Shown: positions 1-6,975, counted from the stretch's first letter. The stretch is 8,037 nt of DNA from an uncultured Clostridia bacterium (GCA_937884385.1 CALGCW010000132.1:1-8037), one strand, 5' to 3'. Notes: generated by a model not told the origin, from the sequence alone. Made by a program: numbers and translations.

Positions 1-13
1 GGGCAGGATTGAA

Positions 14-121
14 GCTTCAAAACCGATAAAATGCTCGCATTTTATCGAAAATTTATGCAGAATCCCCGCAAACCCAAGCGACAAAAGCTTTTTTGGTTAC
101 TTTTTTCTCGAAAAAAGTAAC
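14..121 (+). repeat. Dispersed palindromic repeat, copy 1 (two-hairpin element)
   Basis: Intergenic element with two perfect hairpins joined by a conserved spacer. The first, at 24-47, has the 11-bp arm CGATAAAATGC around a TC loop. The second, at 96-121, has arms GTTACTTTTTT and AAAAAAGTAAC around CTCG. Between them lie AAAATTTA (48-55) and ACCCAAGCGA (72-81). The same order recurs at 6447-6551 with changed but still paired stem bases. The left part resembles the right arm of the larger palindrome found before copy 2, so the element probably continues beyond the window's left edge. No coding potential is seen. The T6 run of the second hairpin could also help terminate transcription. Confidence 0.75.
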
Positions 122-209
122 ACTTCCCAAGTAAAGTAACTCCCCTACAAATCAAAATTTGAAGCGGTAGAGAAGAGTATTCTTGGCTGAGAGGAAGATT
201 TGAATTTTA

Positions 210-238
210 GACCTCAAATGAAAATTTGGGGTCTTTTT
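210..238 (+). terminator. Intrinsic terminator just upstream of recD2
   Basis: Ten-base-pair stem (210-219 with 224-233) including one T-G wobble, closed by a GAAA tetraloop and followed by TTTTT (234-238). It lies only 10 bases before the recD2 ribosome binding site, so no promoter fits between them. It either ends an upstream transcript with some readthrough, or attenuates recD2 from a promoter further left. The wobble pairs only in the plus-strand RNA, which supports this orientation. Confidence 0.7.
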
Positions 239-248
239 GAAAAATATG

Positions 249-256
249 AAAGGAGG
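249..256 (+). promoter_or_regulatory. Ribosome binding site that sets the recD2 start
   Basis: AAAGGAGG ends 7 bases before the ATG at 264. In-frame TTG (237) and ATG (246) codons lie upstream of or overlap this site, so 264 is the likely initiation codon. Confidence 0.85.
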
Positions 257-263
257 AAAACCG

Positions 264-2489
264 ATGGTTAAGGATTTTGAGGCGAATGCCGAGCCCGAAG
301 TTGAGGTGCTTGAGGGTACTATTGAGGGTATAATCTATTATAACGAGGAGAATGGATACACTATTCTTGACATGATTACCGTTAAAAATGAACTTGTCAC
401 TGCGGTGGGATATATGCCCTATGTTGGCGAAGGCGAAAATCTGAAGATATACGGCAGGTGGGTACACAATCCCAAATACGGAAGGCAGTTTTCGGTGTCC
501 TCCTATGAAAAGGTGCTTCCGCAGACGTCTGCCGCGATATTGCGCTATCTTGCTTCGGGTGCGATCAAGGGAATAGGCCCGAAGACTGCGCAGAAGATCG
601 TGGACGTTTACGGTGAGGACACGTTTGACGTGCTTGAAAATCATCCCGAATGGCTTTCTGAAATATCGGGTATCACGCCCAAAAAGGCGCGTGACATCGG
701 CGAGAATTTCAAAAAGAGTGCGGGAATGAGGGGAACTATGATGTTCTTCCGCGATTATTTCGGTGCGGCACTGACAATGAAGATATACAAGCGTTGGGGC
801 TCGAGCAGTGTTGAGCTTGCCAAGGCTAATCCATATATTTTGTGCGAAGAGATCGAGGGGATCGGCTTTGAAAAGGCAGATTCTATGGCGCAGCAGCTTG
901 GATTTGGCTCGGACGGTCTTGAGAGGATATCAAGCGGCATCATTTATATGATGAAGCACCGTATCACGCAGAACGGTCACGTTTGCTTGCCGGAGGAGAC
1001 GGTTATTGATTCCGCTTCGGAGCTTCTTGGCGTGAGCCGTGAGCAAATAAATGCCGTGCTTGCCTCACTTTATTCGGAGCGTAGGCTTCGCGCGGTGAAA
1101 TACGACGGTATGAAGCTCGTTTACGATAGGGAGAGCTATGAAGCGGAAAAGTATATTGCGCGGAAGCTCGATCTGCTTGACAAGGTATGCGCCGCGGTTG
1201 ACGCGCGCGATATGCAGGCGTTTATTGCCAAGGAGGAGAAGCGCAGCGGTATTACTTATGCGCCTTTGCAGAAAAAGGCGATCTTTGCTTCACTTGAAAG
1301 CGGTGTTATGATCCTTACGGGCGGTCCCGGAACGGGTAAGACGACAGTTGTGCGTGCGCTTATAGAGATATTTGAGAGCATGGGCTACGAGGTGGCTCTT
1401 GCCGCGCCCACGGGACGCGCTGCAAACAGGATGGCAGAGGCGACCTCGCGCGAGGCAAAGACCATTCACAGGCTTCTTGAAATGGATTTCTCCGAGAGCA
1501 CGTACGGCAAGTTCTGCCGCGACGAGCACAATCTTCTTGATGAAGAGGTCATAATAGTAGACGAGGCGTCTATGATAGATCAAAATCTTATGTATTCGCT
1601 TCTCAAGGCTATAAAGCCGGGCGCGAGACTTATTATCATCGGTGACAGCGATCAGCTTCCGTCCGTAGGTGCGGGAAACGTTTTGCGCGATATTATTGAA
1701 GGCGGAAGATTTTCTGTGGTGCGCCTTAACGAAATATTCCGTCAGGCATCGGAGAGCCTTATCGTCACGAACGCGCACGCGGTAAACAGGGGCGAGATGC
1801 CCGAGCTTTCTGCCAAGGACAAGGACTTTTTCTTTCTTCCGAGGCATACCAATGCGCAGATAGTGGCGACTGTTGCCGATCTTTGCAAGAACAGACTGCC
1901 CAAGGCATACGGAATGAGGGCGACGGCAAATATGCAGGTCATCTCCCCCTCGCGCAAGGGTGAGGCGGGAACGGAAAACCTCAACGTTATCCTTCAAAAT
2001 GCTCTTAATCCTGCCGCGTTTGGCAAGAAGGAGTATAAATTCAGGCAGGTCACGTTCCGCCAAGGTGACAGGGTGATGCAGATAAAGAACAACTACGATA
2101 TTGAATGGCAAAGGGACGACGGAACGGTCGGACACGGAGTTTTTAACGGTGATATCGGAGTTATTTATGATATAGACCTCAAAAATCAGGCGATGGAGAT
2201 CGTTTTTGAGGATAAAACCGTTAATTATGAATTCTCGTATCTTGAGGAGCTTGAGCACGCGTATGCGATAACCGTACACAAGAGCCAGGGAAGTGAATAT
2301 CCCATAGTTATCATTCCCGCATACCGCGCGCCCGAGATGCTTCTTACGAGAAATATGCTTTACACGGCGCTCACGAGAGCGCAGAGGATGGTCATTATCG
2401 TCGGTGAGCAGGATATAGTTAAAACGATGGTCGACAATAACAGGCAGAGCCTGCGATATACGGGACTTGCGCGTCTTTTTAAGGGGTAG
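264..2489 (+). CDS. recD2: RecD2-type ATP-dependent DNA helicase (RecD/TraA family, SF1B)
   Basis: A 741-aa 5'-3' DNA helicase of the RecD2 group, found in bacteria that often lack RecBC; the family is linked to DNA repair and replication-fork maintenance. The N-terminal region (about 14-85) is OB-like. It is followed by tandem helix-hairpin-helix segments (IKGIGPKTA at 101-109; ISGITPKKA near 136-144). Helicase motifs are complete: Walker A GGPGTGKT (353-360, Lys359), Ia AAPTGRAA (380-387), Walker B DEAS (433-436), III GDSDQLPSVG (460-469), IV RLNEIFRQ (487-494), V HKSQGSE (672-678) and VI YTALTRA (700-706). NGDIGVI, before motif V, marks the SH3-like insertion typical of RecD2. Length is normal for the family. 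The ATG at 264 is chosen for its ribosome binding site; an in-frame TTG at 237 would add 9 residues. comF follows after 3 bases. Confidence 0.95.
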   Translation: MVKDFEANAEPEVEVLEGTIEGIIYYNEENGYTILDMITVKNELVTAVGYMPYVGEGENLKIYGRWVHNPKYGRQFSVSSYEKVLPQTSAAILRYLASGAIKGIGPKTAQKIVDVYGEDTFDVLENHPEWLSEISGITPKKARDIGENFKKSAGMRGTMMFFRDYFGAALTMKIYKRWGSSSVELAKANPYILCEEIEGIGFEKADSMAQQLGFGSDGLERISSGIIYMMKHRITQNGHVCLPEETVIDSASELLGVSREQINAVLASLYSERRLRAVKYDGMKLVYDRESYEAEKYIARKLDLLDKVCAAVDARDMQAFIAKEEKRSGITYAPLQKKAIFASLESGVMILTGGPGTGKTTVVRALIEIFESMGYEVALAAPTGRAANRMAEATSREAKTIHRLLEMDFSESTYGKFCRDEHNLLDEEVIIVDEASMIDQNLMYSLLKAIKPGARLIIIGDSDQLPSVGAGNVLRDIIEGGRFSVVRLNEIFRQASESLIVTNAHAVNRGEMPELSAKDKDFFFLPRHTNAQIVATVADLCKNRLPKAYGMRATANMQVISPSRKGEAGTENLNVILQNALNPAAFGKKEYKFRQVTFRQGDRVMQIKNNYDIEWQRDDGTVGHGVFNGDIGVIYDIDLKNQAMEIVFEDKTVNYEFSYLEELEHAYAITVHKSQGSEYPIVIIPAYRAPEMLLTRNMLYTALTRAQRMVIIVGEQDIVKTMVDNNRQSLRYTGLARLFKG

Positions 2490-2492
2490 GAT

Positions 2493-3248
2493 ATGAAGGC
2501 TTTGAATCTGATCGAAAACTTGATCTTTCCGCCGAAATGTGCCAACTGCGGCAGGCTTCTTGACGTTGAGCTTACAAAGAGGGTCAGAGAGCCGCTTTGC
2601 CCTTCTTGCAACCGCTGTTTTGAAAATGAAAAATCGCGGGAATGTGAGATCTGCGGGCTTTCTTTGCGATTTTGCAGATGTATGCCCCACACGATGAAGA
2701 GGGCAGGCTGTGACGGACTTATAAAGCTGATCTCTTACAGTCCGACAGGGCACAGCTCACAGATAAATAATATTATTTATTCCGTGAAGCACCAAAGAAA
2801 CGGTGCGCTTCTGGATTTCTTGTCATTTCAGCTGCGTTCTTCTCTTATAACGGAGATGCGAGTACGCGGTCTTTCTCCCGAGGATTGCGTTATTACTTAT
2901 CTTCCGCGCTCCTATAAAAATAAAGCCGCGGACGGATTTGATCAGGGGCTCTCGCTTGCAAGGGTCATTTCCAAAGATATGGGAATACCTCTCGTGCATT
3001 GCTTTCGCAGGCGATTTTACGTGAGGGAGCAGAAAAATCTTGGCAGGGTCGAGCGTCGCTTGAATATGAACAGTGCATACGTACAGAGAAGCGTAGGTGA
3101 GGCTGTTAAGGGCAAGACCGTTATTCTTGTCGACGATATCGTGACTACGGGTGCGTCGATGTCATCCTGCACTAAGCTCCTTCATTTTATGGGCGCGGAT
3201 GCAGTTATCGGGATGTGTATAGGCTATACCGAAAAAAAGAAAAAATAA
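2493..3248 (+). CDS. comF: ComF family protein (zinc-finger phosphoribosyltransferase-like)
   Basis: A 251-aa ComF/GntX-type protein. The N-terminus carries Cys pairs typical of the ComF zinc module: C16-x2-C19, C36-x2-C39 (plus C42), C51-x2-C54 and C61-x-C63. The C-terminal half is a type I phosphoribosyltransferase fold with the PRPP-binding signature VILVDDIVTTGAS (210-222, Asp214-Asp215). ComF in Bacillus and Haemophilus is needed for DNA uptake during transformation; its substrate is not established, so enzymatic activity is an inference from the motif. The start lies 3 bases after the recD2 stop, and AGGGG (2482-2486) within the recD2 end serves as ribosome binding site, so the pair is probably translationally coupled. 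No other competence genes are visible. The C-terminus ends in a lysine run. Confidence 0.9.
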   Translation: MKALNLIENLIFPPKCANCGRLLDVELTKRVREPLCPSCNRCFENEKSRECEICGLSLRFCRCMPHTMKRAGCDGLIKLISYSPTGHSSQINNIIYSVKHQRNGALLDFLSFQLRSSLITEMRVRGLSPEDCVITYLPRSYKNKAADGFDQGLSLARVISKDMGIPLVHCFRRRFYVREQKNLGRVERRLNMNSAYVQRSVGEAVKGKTVILVDDIVTTGASMSSCTKLLHFMGADAVIGMCIGYTEKKKK

Positions 3249-3261
3249 TTGTGCAAAATCA

Positions 3262-3290
3262 TTGATTTAGAGCAAGATTTATGGTACAAT
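3262..3290 (+). promoter_or_regulatory. Sigma-A-type promoter of mreB/mbl
   Basis: TTGATT (-35, 3262-3267) and TACAAT (-10, 3285-3290) are separated by exactly 17 bases. TG one base before the -10 (3282-3283) forms an extended -10. It lies in the comF-mreB gap, and a start near 3297 would give a leader of about 25 bases with AAGGAGGG (3308-3315) before the ATG at 3322. Confidence 0.75.
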
Positions 3291-3321
3291 AAACGTATAT
3301 TGATACTAAGGAGGGAACGGA

Positions 3322-4356
3322 ATGGCTTTTAAGGATATTTTCACCACCGACGTTGGCATAGATCTCGGAACTTCTTCCGTTCTCGTCTACGTTAAGGACA
3401 AGGGCATAGTTTTGCGTGAACCGAGTGTCGTTGCAATAGACAACAACACGGGCAAGATCGTTCGTATAGGAAGAGAAGCCCAAAAAATGGTGGGCAGAGC
3501 GCCCGAAAACGTGTCCATTATCCGTCCGCTGAAGGATGGCGTTATCAGTCAGTACAGCGTCACGCTCAAGATGCTTCAGTATTTCATTAATACTGCGTGC
3601 GGAATGACGATCGTTCGTCCCCGTGTTATGATCTGTGTGCCCTCGGGCATCAATGAGGCAGAGGAGATGACGGTCATCAATGCCACAAATCAAGCCGGTG
3701 CAAGGCAGACGATGCTTATTGAAGAGCCCGTTGCCGCGGCTATTGGGGCGGGAATAAATATTTATTCGCCCGAGGGGCATATGGTCGTCGATATCGGCGG
3801 CGGTACGACGGACGTGGCTGTGATCTGCTATGGCGGTGTGGTCGTTTCGGAGTCCATAAGGATCGCCGGAAATGAGCTTGACGAGGCTATTGCTTCATAT
3901 ATGCGCAAGCGATACAGGGTTCTTGTCGGTGAGCGCACTGCCGAGGAGATAAAGATCAAGGTTGGCTCGGTATTCGACGTGCCCACTAAGAAGCTGGATG
4001 AGATGAGTGTTAAGGGTCGTTGCCTTGTTAAGGGGCTTCCCAAGGTAGTCACGTTCCGTGCGAATGAAACGCTTGATGCGCTTATCGAGCCTTTGACTGC
4101 CATTCTTGATACGATCTGTCTCGTTATTGAGAAGACTCCGCCCGAGCTTCTTGCAGACGTTTATAAAAACGGTATCGTGCTTACGGGCGGCGGCTCAAAG
4201 CTGACGGGACTTGACAAACTTATTGAGAAAACCACGGGCATCAAAACGTATCTTGCGAAGGATCCGATTTCCTGCGTTGCTATCGGAACGGGAAAATCCC
4301 TTGAAAATCTCGAGGGCGGTGCTCTTGGCTTTTTAGGAAGCTTTGGGAATAGTTGA
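3322..4356 (+). CDS. mreB: MreB/Mbl rod-shape actin homologue
   Basis: A 344-aa bacterial actin that forms membrane-associated filaments directing elongation-mode peptidoglycan synthesis. The actin ATPase motifs are present: phosphate 1 DVGIDLGTSSVLVY (10-23), phosphate 2 DIGGGTTD (157-164) and the adenosine motif GIVLTGGGS (284-292). The segment with LREPSVVAID and RPLKDGVI is characteristic of MreB/Mbl and separates it from ParM, FtsA and DnaK. Length matches the family (about 330-350). The ATG at 3322 follows AAGGAGGG by 6 bases. It stands alone: no mreC or mreD follows, so it may be the Mbl or MreBH-type paralogue rather than the mreBCD-operon copy; the two cannot be told apart here. It has its own promoter and terminator. 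Confidence 0.92.
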   Translation: MAFKDIFTTDVGIDLGTSSVLVYVKDKGIVLREPSVVAIDNNTGKIVRIGREAQKMVGRAPENVSIIRPLKDGVISQYSVTLKMLQYFINTACGMTIVRPRVMICVPSGINEAEEMTVINATNQAGARQTMLIEEPVAAAIGAGINIYSPEGHMVVDIGGGTTDVAVICYGGVVVSESIRIAGNELDEAIASYMRKRYRVLVGERTAEEIKIKVGSVFDVPTKKLDEMSVKGRCLVKGLPKVVTFRANETLDALIEPLTAILDTICLVIEKTPPELLADVYKNGIVLTGGGSKLTGLDKLIEKTTGIKTYLAKDPISCVAIGTGKSLENLEGGALGFLGSFGNS

Positions 4357-4367
4357 TTGAAATATTT

Positions 4368-4396
4368 GGACGAGGCTTCTCGCCTCGTCCGTTTTT
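4368..4396 (+). terminator. Intrinsic terminator after mreB/mbl
   Basis: Perfect 9-bp stem (GGACGAGGC at 4368-4376 with 4382-4390), loop TTCTC, then GTTTTT. It ends only 15 bases before the pepD ATG, so pepD must rely on readthrough or on a promoter inside the mreB end; none is clear there. Confidence 0.88.
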
Positions 4397-4411
4397 GATA
4401 GGAGATAAATT

Positions 4412-5857
4412 ATGGCAGAACAGGTTATTACAAAGGGCTTTGCGCCCGAAAAGGCACTTGCATATTTTGAGGAGCTTTGCAAGATCCCCCACGGCTCGGG
4501 AAATGAAGAGGCGGTCGCTCGCTATATAGAAAATTTTGCGAAGGAGCGCTCTCTTTTCGTTATTCGTGACAAAAACAACAACGTATTTATCAGAAAAGAG
4601 GCTACTGCCGGCTATGAAAACATACCCGCGTACTTGCTTCAGGGACATACTGACATGGTGTGCGCAAAGGAGACCTCGTCAGATCACGATTTTGAGCGCG
4701 ATGCGCTTGATCTCTATATGGAGAACGGTTGGCTTCGCGCGAGGGGCACAACTCTTGGCGGTGACGACGGAATTGCGGTCGCGTTTATGCTTGCTCTTCT
4801 CGACGGCGAGATAGAGGAGCATCCCACACTTGAATGTCTTTTCACGGTCGAAGAGGAGACGGGTCTTGGCGGTGCGGAGAGCTTTGATTATTCCGTGGTC
4901 ACGGCAAAAAGAATGATAAATCTTGACTCCGAGAGCGAGGGTGAGGTTTGTGCCGGCTGTGCGGGCGGTGTGAGAAGCAAGATAAATTTTGTACCCACGC
5001 TTGAAAAGTCCTGCGGTGACGTTATCACGCTTTCCATAGACGGTCTTTTTGGCGGTCACTCGGGAGTTGAGATCAATTGCGGACGTGCGAATGCCATCAC
5101 TATGGCAGGGGGTATACTTTGCGAGATCGCAAATGAGCAGGGACTTGCCCTTATTTCTCTTGTTGGCGGTGAGAAGGACAATGCTATACCGCGTATGTGC
5201 GAGGCGAGATTTGTAGTTGAAGATGCTTCGCGTGCGCTTGCGGTAATAGAGAGGCTTGACGGGGAGATCAGAGAGGGGCTTTGCGAGGCTGACAAAAATC
5301 TCAAAATATCCGTATCCGTTGATGCGGACGTTGAGGACATCGAGACGATCGCCGAGAGCGCAGAGATACTTGCTTTGATACAAAGCGTTAAGGTCGGGGT
5401 GCTTGCAATGAGTGCTCATCTTGACGGACTTGTTGAATTCTCCCGAAATCTCGGTGTTATCGAGATAAACGGTGAGGGTGCATATATTACCTATTCCTCG
5501 CGTTCCGCGAAGGAGGAGCAGATCGATCTTTCCGTAGAGCAGGTAAATGCGCAAGTCGAAAAGCTCGTCGCGAGCGTTCGCCACACGGGCAGATATCCCG
5601 GATGGGATTTCCTTCCCGAAAGTGAGCTCCGCGACAGCTACGTTCGCAAGTTTAAGGAGATAATGGGTACTGACGTGCAGACCGTTGTTATCCACGCGGG
5701 ACTTGAATGCGGTATCATCAAGAGCCGTATTCCCGATATGGATATCATTTCCGTGGGTCCCAATATGAGAAATATCCACACGCCCGATGAGGCGCTTGAG
5801 CTTGAGTCCTGCGCGAGACTTTTTAAAGTGCTTAAAGCAGTTTTGAGCGAGAAATAA
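4412..5857 (+). CDS. pepD: Xaa-His dipeptidase (aminoacyl-histidine dipeptidase, M20 family)
   Basis: A 481-aa cytosolic zinc dipeptidase of the PepD type (E. coli PepD is about 485 aa), which cleaves dipeptides including beta-Ala-His and Xaa-His. The di-zinc site of M20 enzymes is intact: LQGHTDMV with His79 and Asp81, LGGDDG with bridging Asp118, and VEEETG with the catalytic/metal pair Glu148-Glu149. Late in the protein VIHAGLECG supplies His428 and Glu432. The lid or dimerisation region lies between about residues 200 and 390. The N-terminus KIPHGSGNEEAVARYI is typical of PepD. The ATG at 4412 follows TAGGAG by about 7 bases. The product probably supplies amino acids from imported peptides. 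It is flanked by terminators on both sides, so it may be a single-gene unit with an unidentified promoter. Confidence 0.93.
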   Translation: MAEQVITKGFAPEKALAYFEELCKIPHGSGNEEAVARYIENFAKERSLFVIRDKNNNVFIRKEATAGYENIPAYLLQGHTDMVCAKETSSDHDFERDALDLYMENGWLRARGTTLGGDDGIAVAFMLALLDGEIEEHPTLECLFTVEEETGLGGAESFDYSVVTAKRMINLDSESEGEVCAGCAGGVRSKINFVPTLEKSCGDVITLSIDGLFGGHSGVEINCGRANAITMAGGILCEIANEQGLALISLVGGEKDNAIPRMCEARFVVEDASRALAVIERLDGEIREGLCEADKNLKISVSVDADVEDIETIAESAEILALIQSVKVGVLAMSAHLDGLVEFSRNLGVIEINGEGAYITYSSRSAKEEQIDLSVEQVNAQVEKLVASVRHTGRYPGWDFLPESELRDSYVRKFKEIMGTDVQTVVIHAGLECGIIKSRIPDMDIISVGPNMRNIHTPDEALELESCARLFKVLKAVLSEK

Positions 5858-5863
5858 TTTACT

Positions 5864-5896
5864 AAAAAGCAGAAGGCGAGAGTCTTCTGCTTTTTT
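5864..5896 (+). terminator. Intrinsic terminator after pepD
   Basis: GCAGAAG (5869-5875) pairs with CTTCTGC (5884-5890). Two further inner pairs close a GAGA tetraloop. A5 upstream (5864-5868) pairs with the T6 tract (5891-5896). It begins 7 bases after the pepD stop and marks the right end of the housekeeping block. Confidence 0.9.
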
Positions 5897-5943
5897 ATTG
5901 AGATAATAAGTTATGTTTGGAAAAGTTACAAAGAGAAGAATAT

Positions 5944-5964
5944 GTTCTTTTTTGAAAAAAGAAC
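5944..5964 (-). repeat. T6/A6 hairpin, inverted partial copy of the dispersed repeat
   Basis: Perfect 10-bp inverted repeat, GTTCTTTTTT against AAAAAAGAAC around a single G. Read on the minus strand, its upstream flank AGTTTTTTGGTTCTTTTTT resembles copy 1 (AGCTTTTTTGGTTAC then T6), so this looks like the terminal hairpin of the same repeat family in inverted orientation. The remainder of the element is not recognisable. Confidence 0.5.
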
Positions 5965-6067
5965 CAAAAAACTTAATCAGCTGTCGCGCAATAGCCATTT
6001 AGAACGTGCTGACTCCACAAACTCCGCGCAAATCACGAGTTGGAATTCTGCGACTCCCAACTCAATT

Positions 6068-6096
6068 ATTTTTCTCACGCGCTGCGTGAGAAAAAT
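6068..6096. repeat. Perfect 13-bp hairpin in the repeat-rich spacer
   Basis: ATTTTTCTCACGC (6068-6080), loop GCT, then its exact complement (6084-6096). A weaker pair, GAGTTGG (6037-6043) with CCAACTC (6057-6063), lies just to the left. No gene is supported anywhere between 5858 and 6577; the stretch is a mosaic of such palindromes. It could be a transcribed structure or part of a composite intergenic repeat, and the function is unknown. Confidence 0.6.
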
Positions 6097-6164
6097 ATGT
6101 AATTTGCTACCGTAATGCATAGCCAAAAATATGTGCGAACATTGTGAGTATGCACAGCACATAG

Positions 6165-6299
6165 TTGTAGGGACAGGCGTCATCGACTGTCCGTTTGGAA
6201 TGGATGTTACTTTATTTTTGAAACGGCGGGAGTGCGTGGGGTTCCCCGAAACGAGCGAAGTCGAGTTTTGGGGGTTCCGAGTTTGCCCCCGCCCTACGA
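6165..6299. repeat. Composite palindromic (MITE-like) intergenic element
   Basis: About 135 bases bounded by short inverted ends, TTGTAGGG (6165-6172) and CCCTACGA (6292-6299). Nested inside are GGACAG/CTGTCC (6171-6176 with 6187-6192), GGCGGG/CCCGCC (6225-6230 with 6288-6293) and a 9-bp hairpin at 6244-6273 (CCCCGAAAC pairing with GTTTTGGGG, one wobble). GC-rich and unlike the AT-rich sequence around it. No target-site duplication was identified, so mobility is an inference. Confidence 0.5.
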
Positions 6300-6363
6300 C
6301 GAGGATTATATATCCTATTGTTCGCACTAACTTTACGGCTACACTAAAACCAAGTAAATTTTA

Positions 6364-6390
6364 GCAATCAAAACCATAGGTTTTTATTGC
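6364..6390. repeat. Imperfect hairpin preceding repeat copy 2
   Basis: GCAATCAAAACC (6364-6375) and GGTTTTTATTGC (6379-6390) pair at 11 of 12 positions around an ATA loop. First of four consecutive hairpins that end at 6551. Confidence 0.6.
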
Positions 6391-6393
6391 GTA

Positions 6394-6456
6394 GTTTTGA
6401 AAGTACAATTTCATCCGTCGTGCTCGCACGTAAGGATGATATTGTGCTTTCAAAAC
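6394..6456 (+). repeat. 63-base near-perfect palindrome with internal hairpin
   Basis: Arms 6394-6416 and 6434-6456 (23 bases each) match as inverted repeats at 21 positions; one difference is a T-G wobble on the plus strand. The 17-base centre contains CGTGC-TC-GCACG (6419-6430). Its right arm has a counterpart at the start of the window, so it is probably the left part of the dispersed element. Confidence 0.75.
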
Positions 6457-6551
6457 CGATAAAACACCCGTGTTTTATCGAAAATTTACGTAAAATCAGC
6501 GCCCAACCCAAGCGATAAAAGTTTTTATCCAACTTTTTTGAAAAAAGTTGG
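6447..6551 (+). repeat. Dispersed palindromic repeat, copy 2
   Basis: Same layout as the element at 14-121. TTCAAAACCGATAAAA is shared at the left, and the perfect 11-bp hairpin at 6457-6480 uses CGATAAAACAC around CC. Then come AAAATTTA, the spacer ACCCAAGCGA, and the hairpin at 6529-6551, with arms CCAACTTTTTT and AAAAAAGTTGG. Stem tips differ from copy 1 on both arms in a compensatory way. It lies immediately 3' of the truncated kinase gene, 26 bases from its stop codon. Confidence 0.75.
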
Positions 6552-6577
6552 CGCCCTGCGCGTAGCAGTGGTTTTTT

Positions 6578-6961
6578 TTAAAAAGCGAAAAATCCCAACA
6601 AACTAACTACAAAAATTGTAAAATATTTAAGCCACAGATGTGTGTGTGTAGATTTACCCGTACCACTCGGGGCAGAAAAAAGATATGCCTTGCCATTGTA
6701 TTCAATACAAGAAGAGTGAAGCATTAATCCGTCGTACAAAGAAAGCTGTTCATAGAAGAATGAGCCACTATACAAGTACTCGCACTCGTCAAAAGAGAGA
6801 TGCTTGCATTCTTCGTTTCTGTCTTTATAAAACTGTTCAGATACAGTAAAAACAATATCAGGCTCTTTATCGCCATCATAAACATATGCAGCTATACGGT
6901 CTGACAACAATTTACCCTTAATGTCCACGTCAACAATAAGGTCTGTTATTTTAAGTTTCAA
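6578..6961 (-). pseudogene. Truncated HprK/PEPCK-like kinase (N-terminal half only)
   Basis: 127 aa. Residues 1-114 resemble the N-terminal half of HPr kinase-related P-loop proteins found beside small-peptide genes: an N-terminal domain, then DGLMLHSSCIEYNGKAYLFS and the P-loop SAPSGTGKSTHT (96-107, Lys103), then HLWLKYF. Family members continue with an Asp-containing segment (of the DDKP type) and the rest of the kinase fold. Here the match stops at Phe114 (about position 6620) and is replaced by a hydrophobic, unrelated tail (TIFVVSLLGFFAF) ending at 6578. No continuation in another frame is visible, so this looks like a deletion or insertion breakpoint, not a frameshift. The start is TTG at 6961 with AAGGAG 8 bases upstream. 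Intact relatives act on proteins or peptides, but this remnant lacks most of the catalytic core. Recognition is from motifs only. Confidence 0.65.
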
Positions 6962-6975
6962 GCAATCATCTCCTT
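6961..6975 (-). promoter_or_regulatory. Ribosome binding site and TTG start of the kinase remnant
   Basis: On the minus strand AAGGAG (6970-6975) abuts an ATG (6967-6969) that would read only three codons before TGA. The TTG at 6959-6961 is 8 bases from the site, an ideal distance, and opens the kinase frame. Confidence 0.6.

Noticed and set aside
185..192. GGCTGAGA, a piece of the TPP riboswitch consensus, upstream of recD2
   Set aside because: The other conserved TPP segments (ACCTGAT and TAATGC-type) are missing, and recD2 is not a thiamine gene. Chance match.
1290..2753. Very long minus-strand open frame antisense to recD2 and comF
   Set aside because: It has no known motif; recD2 on the other strand has all its helicase motifs. 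The long frame is a by-product of the codon usage.
4679..5998. Long minus-strand open frame antisense to pepD
   Set aside because: pepD has all catalytic residues on the plus strand; the antisense product has no domain and crosses the pepD terminator.
5977..6327. Minus-strand frame of 116 codons in the repeat-rich spacer
   Set aside because: It runs straight across several palindromic repeats, has no ribosome binding site and no recognisable domain. Translation of repeat sequence.
6131..6364. Plus-strand frame of 77 codons
   Set aside because: It overlaps the composite palindrome at 6165-6299 almost entirely and has no ribosome binding site.
6578..6619. Hydrophobic tail of the kinase remnant as a real membrane anchor
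   Set aside because: Only 13 residues, encoded by low-complexity AT-rich sequence after the breakpoint; more likely accidental read-in than a designed anchor.
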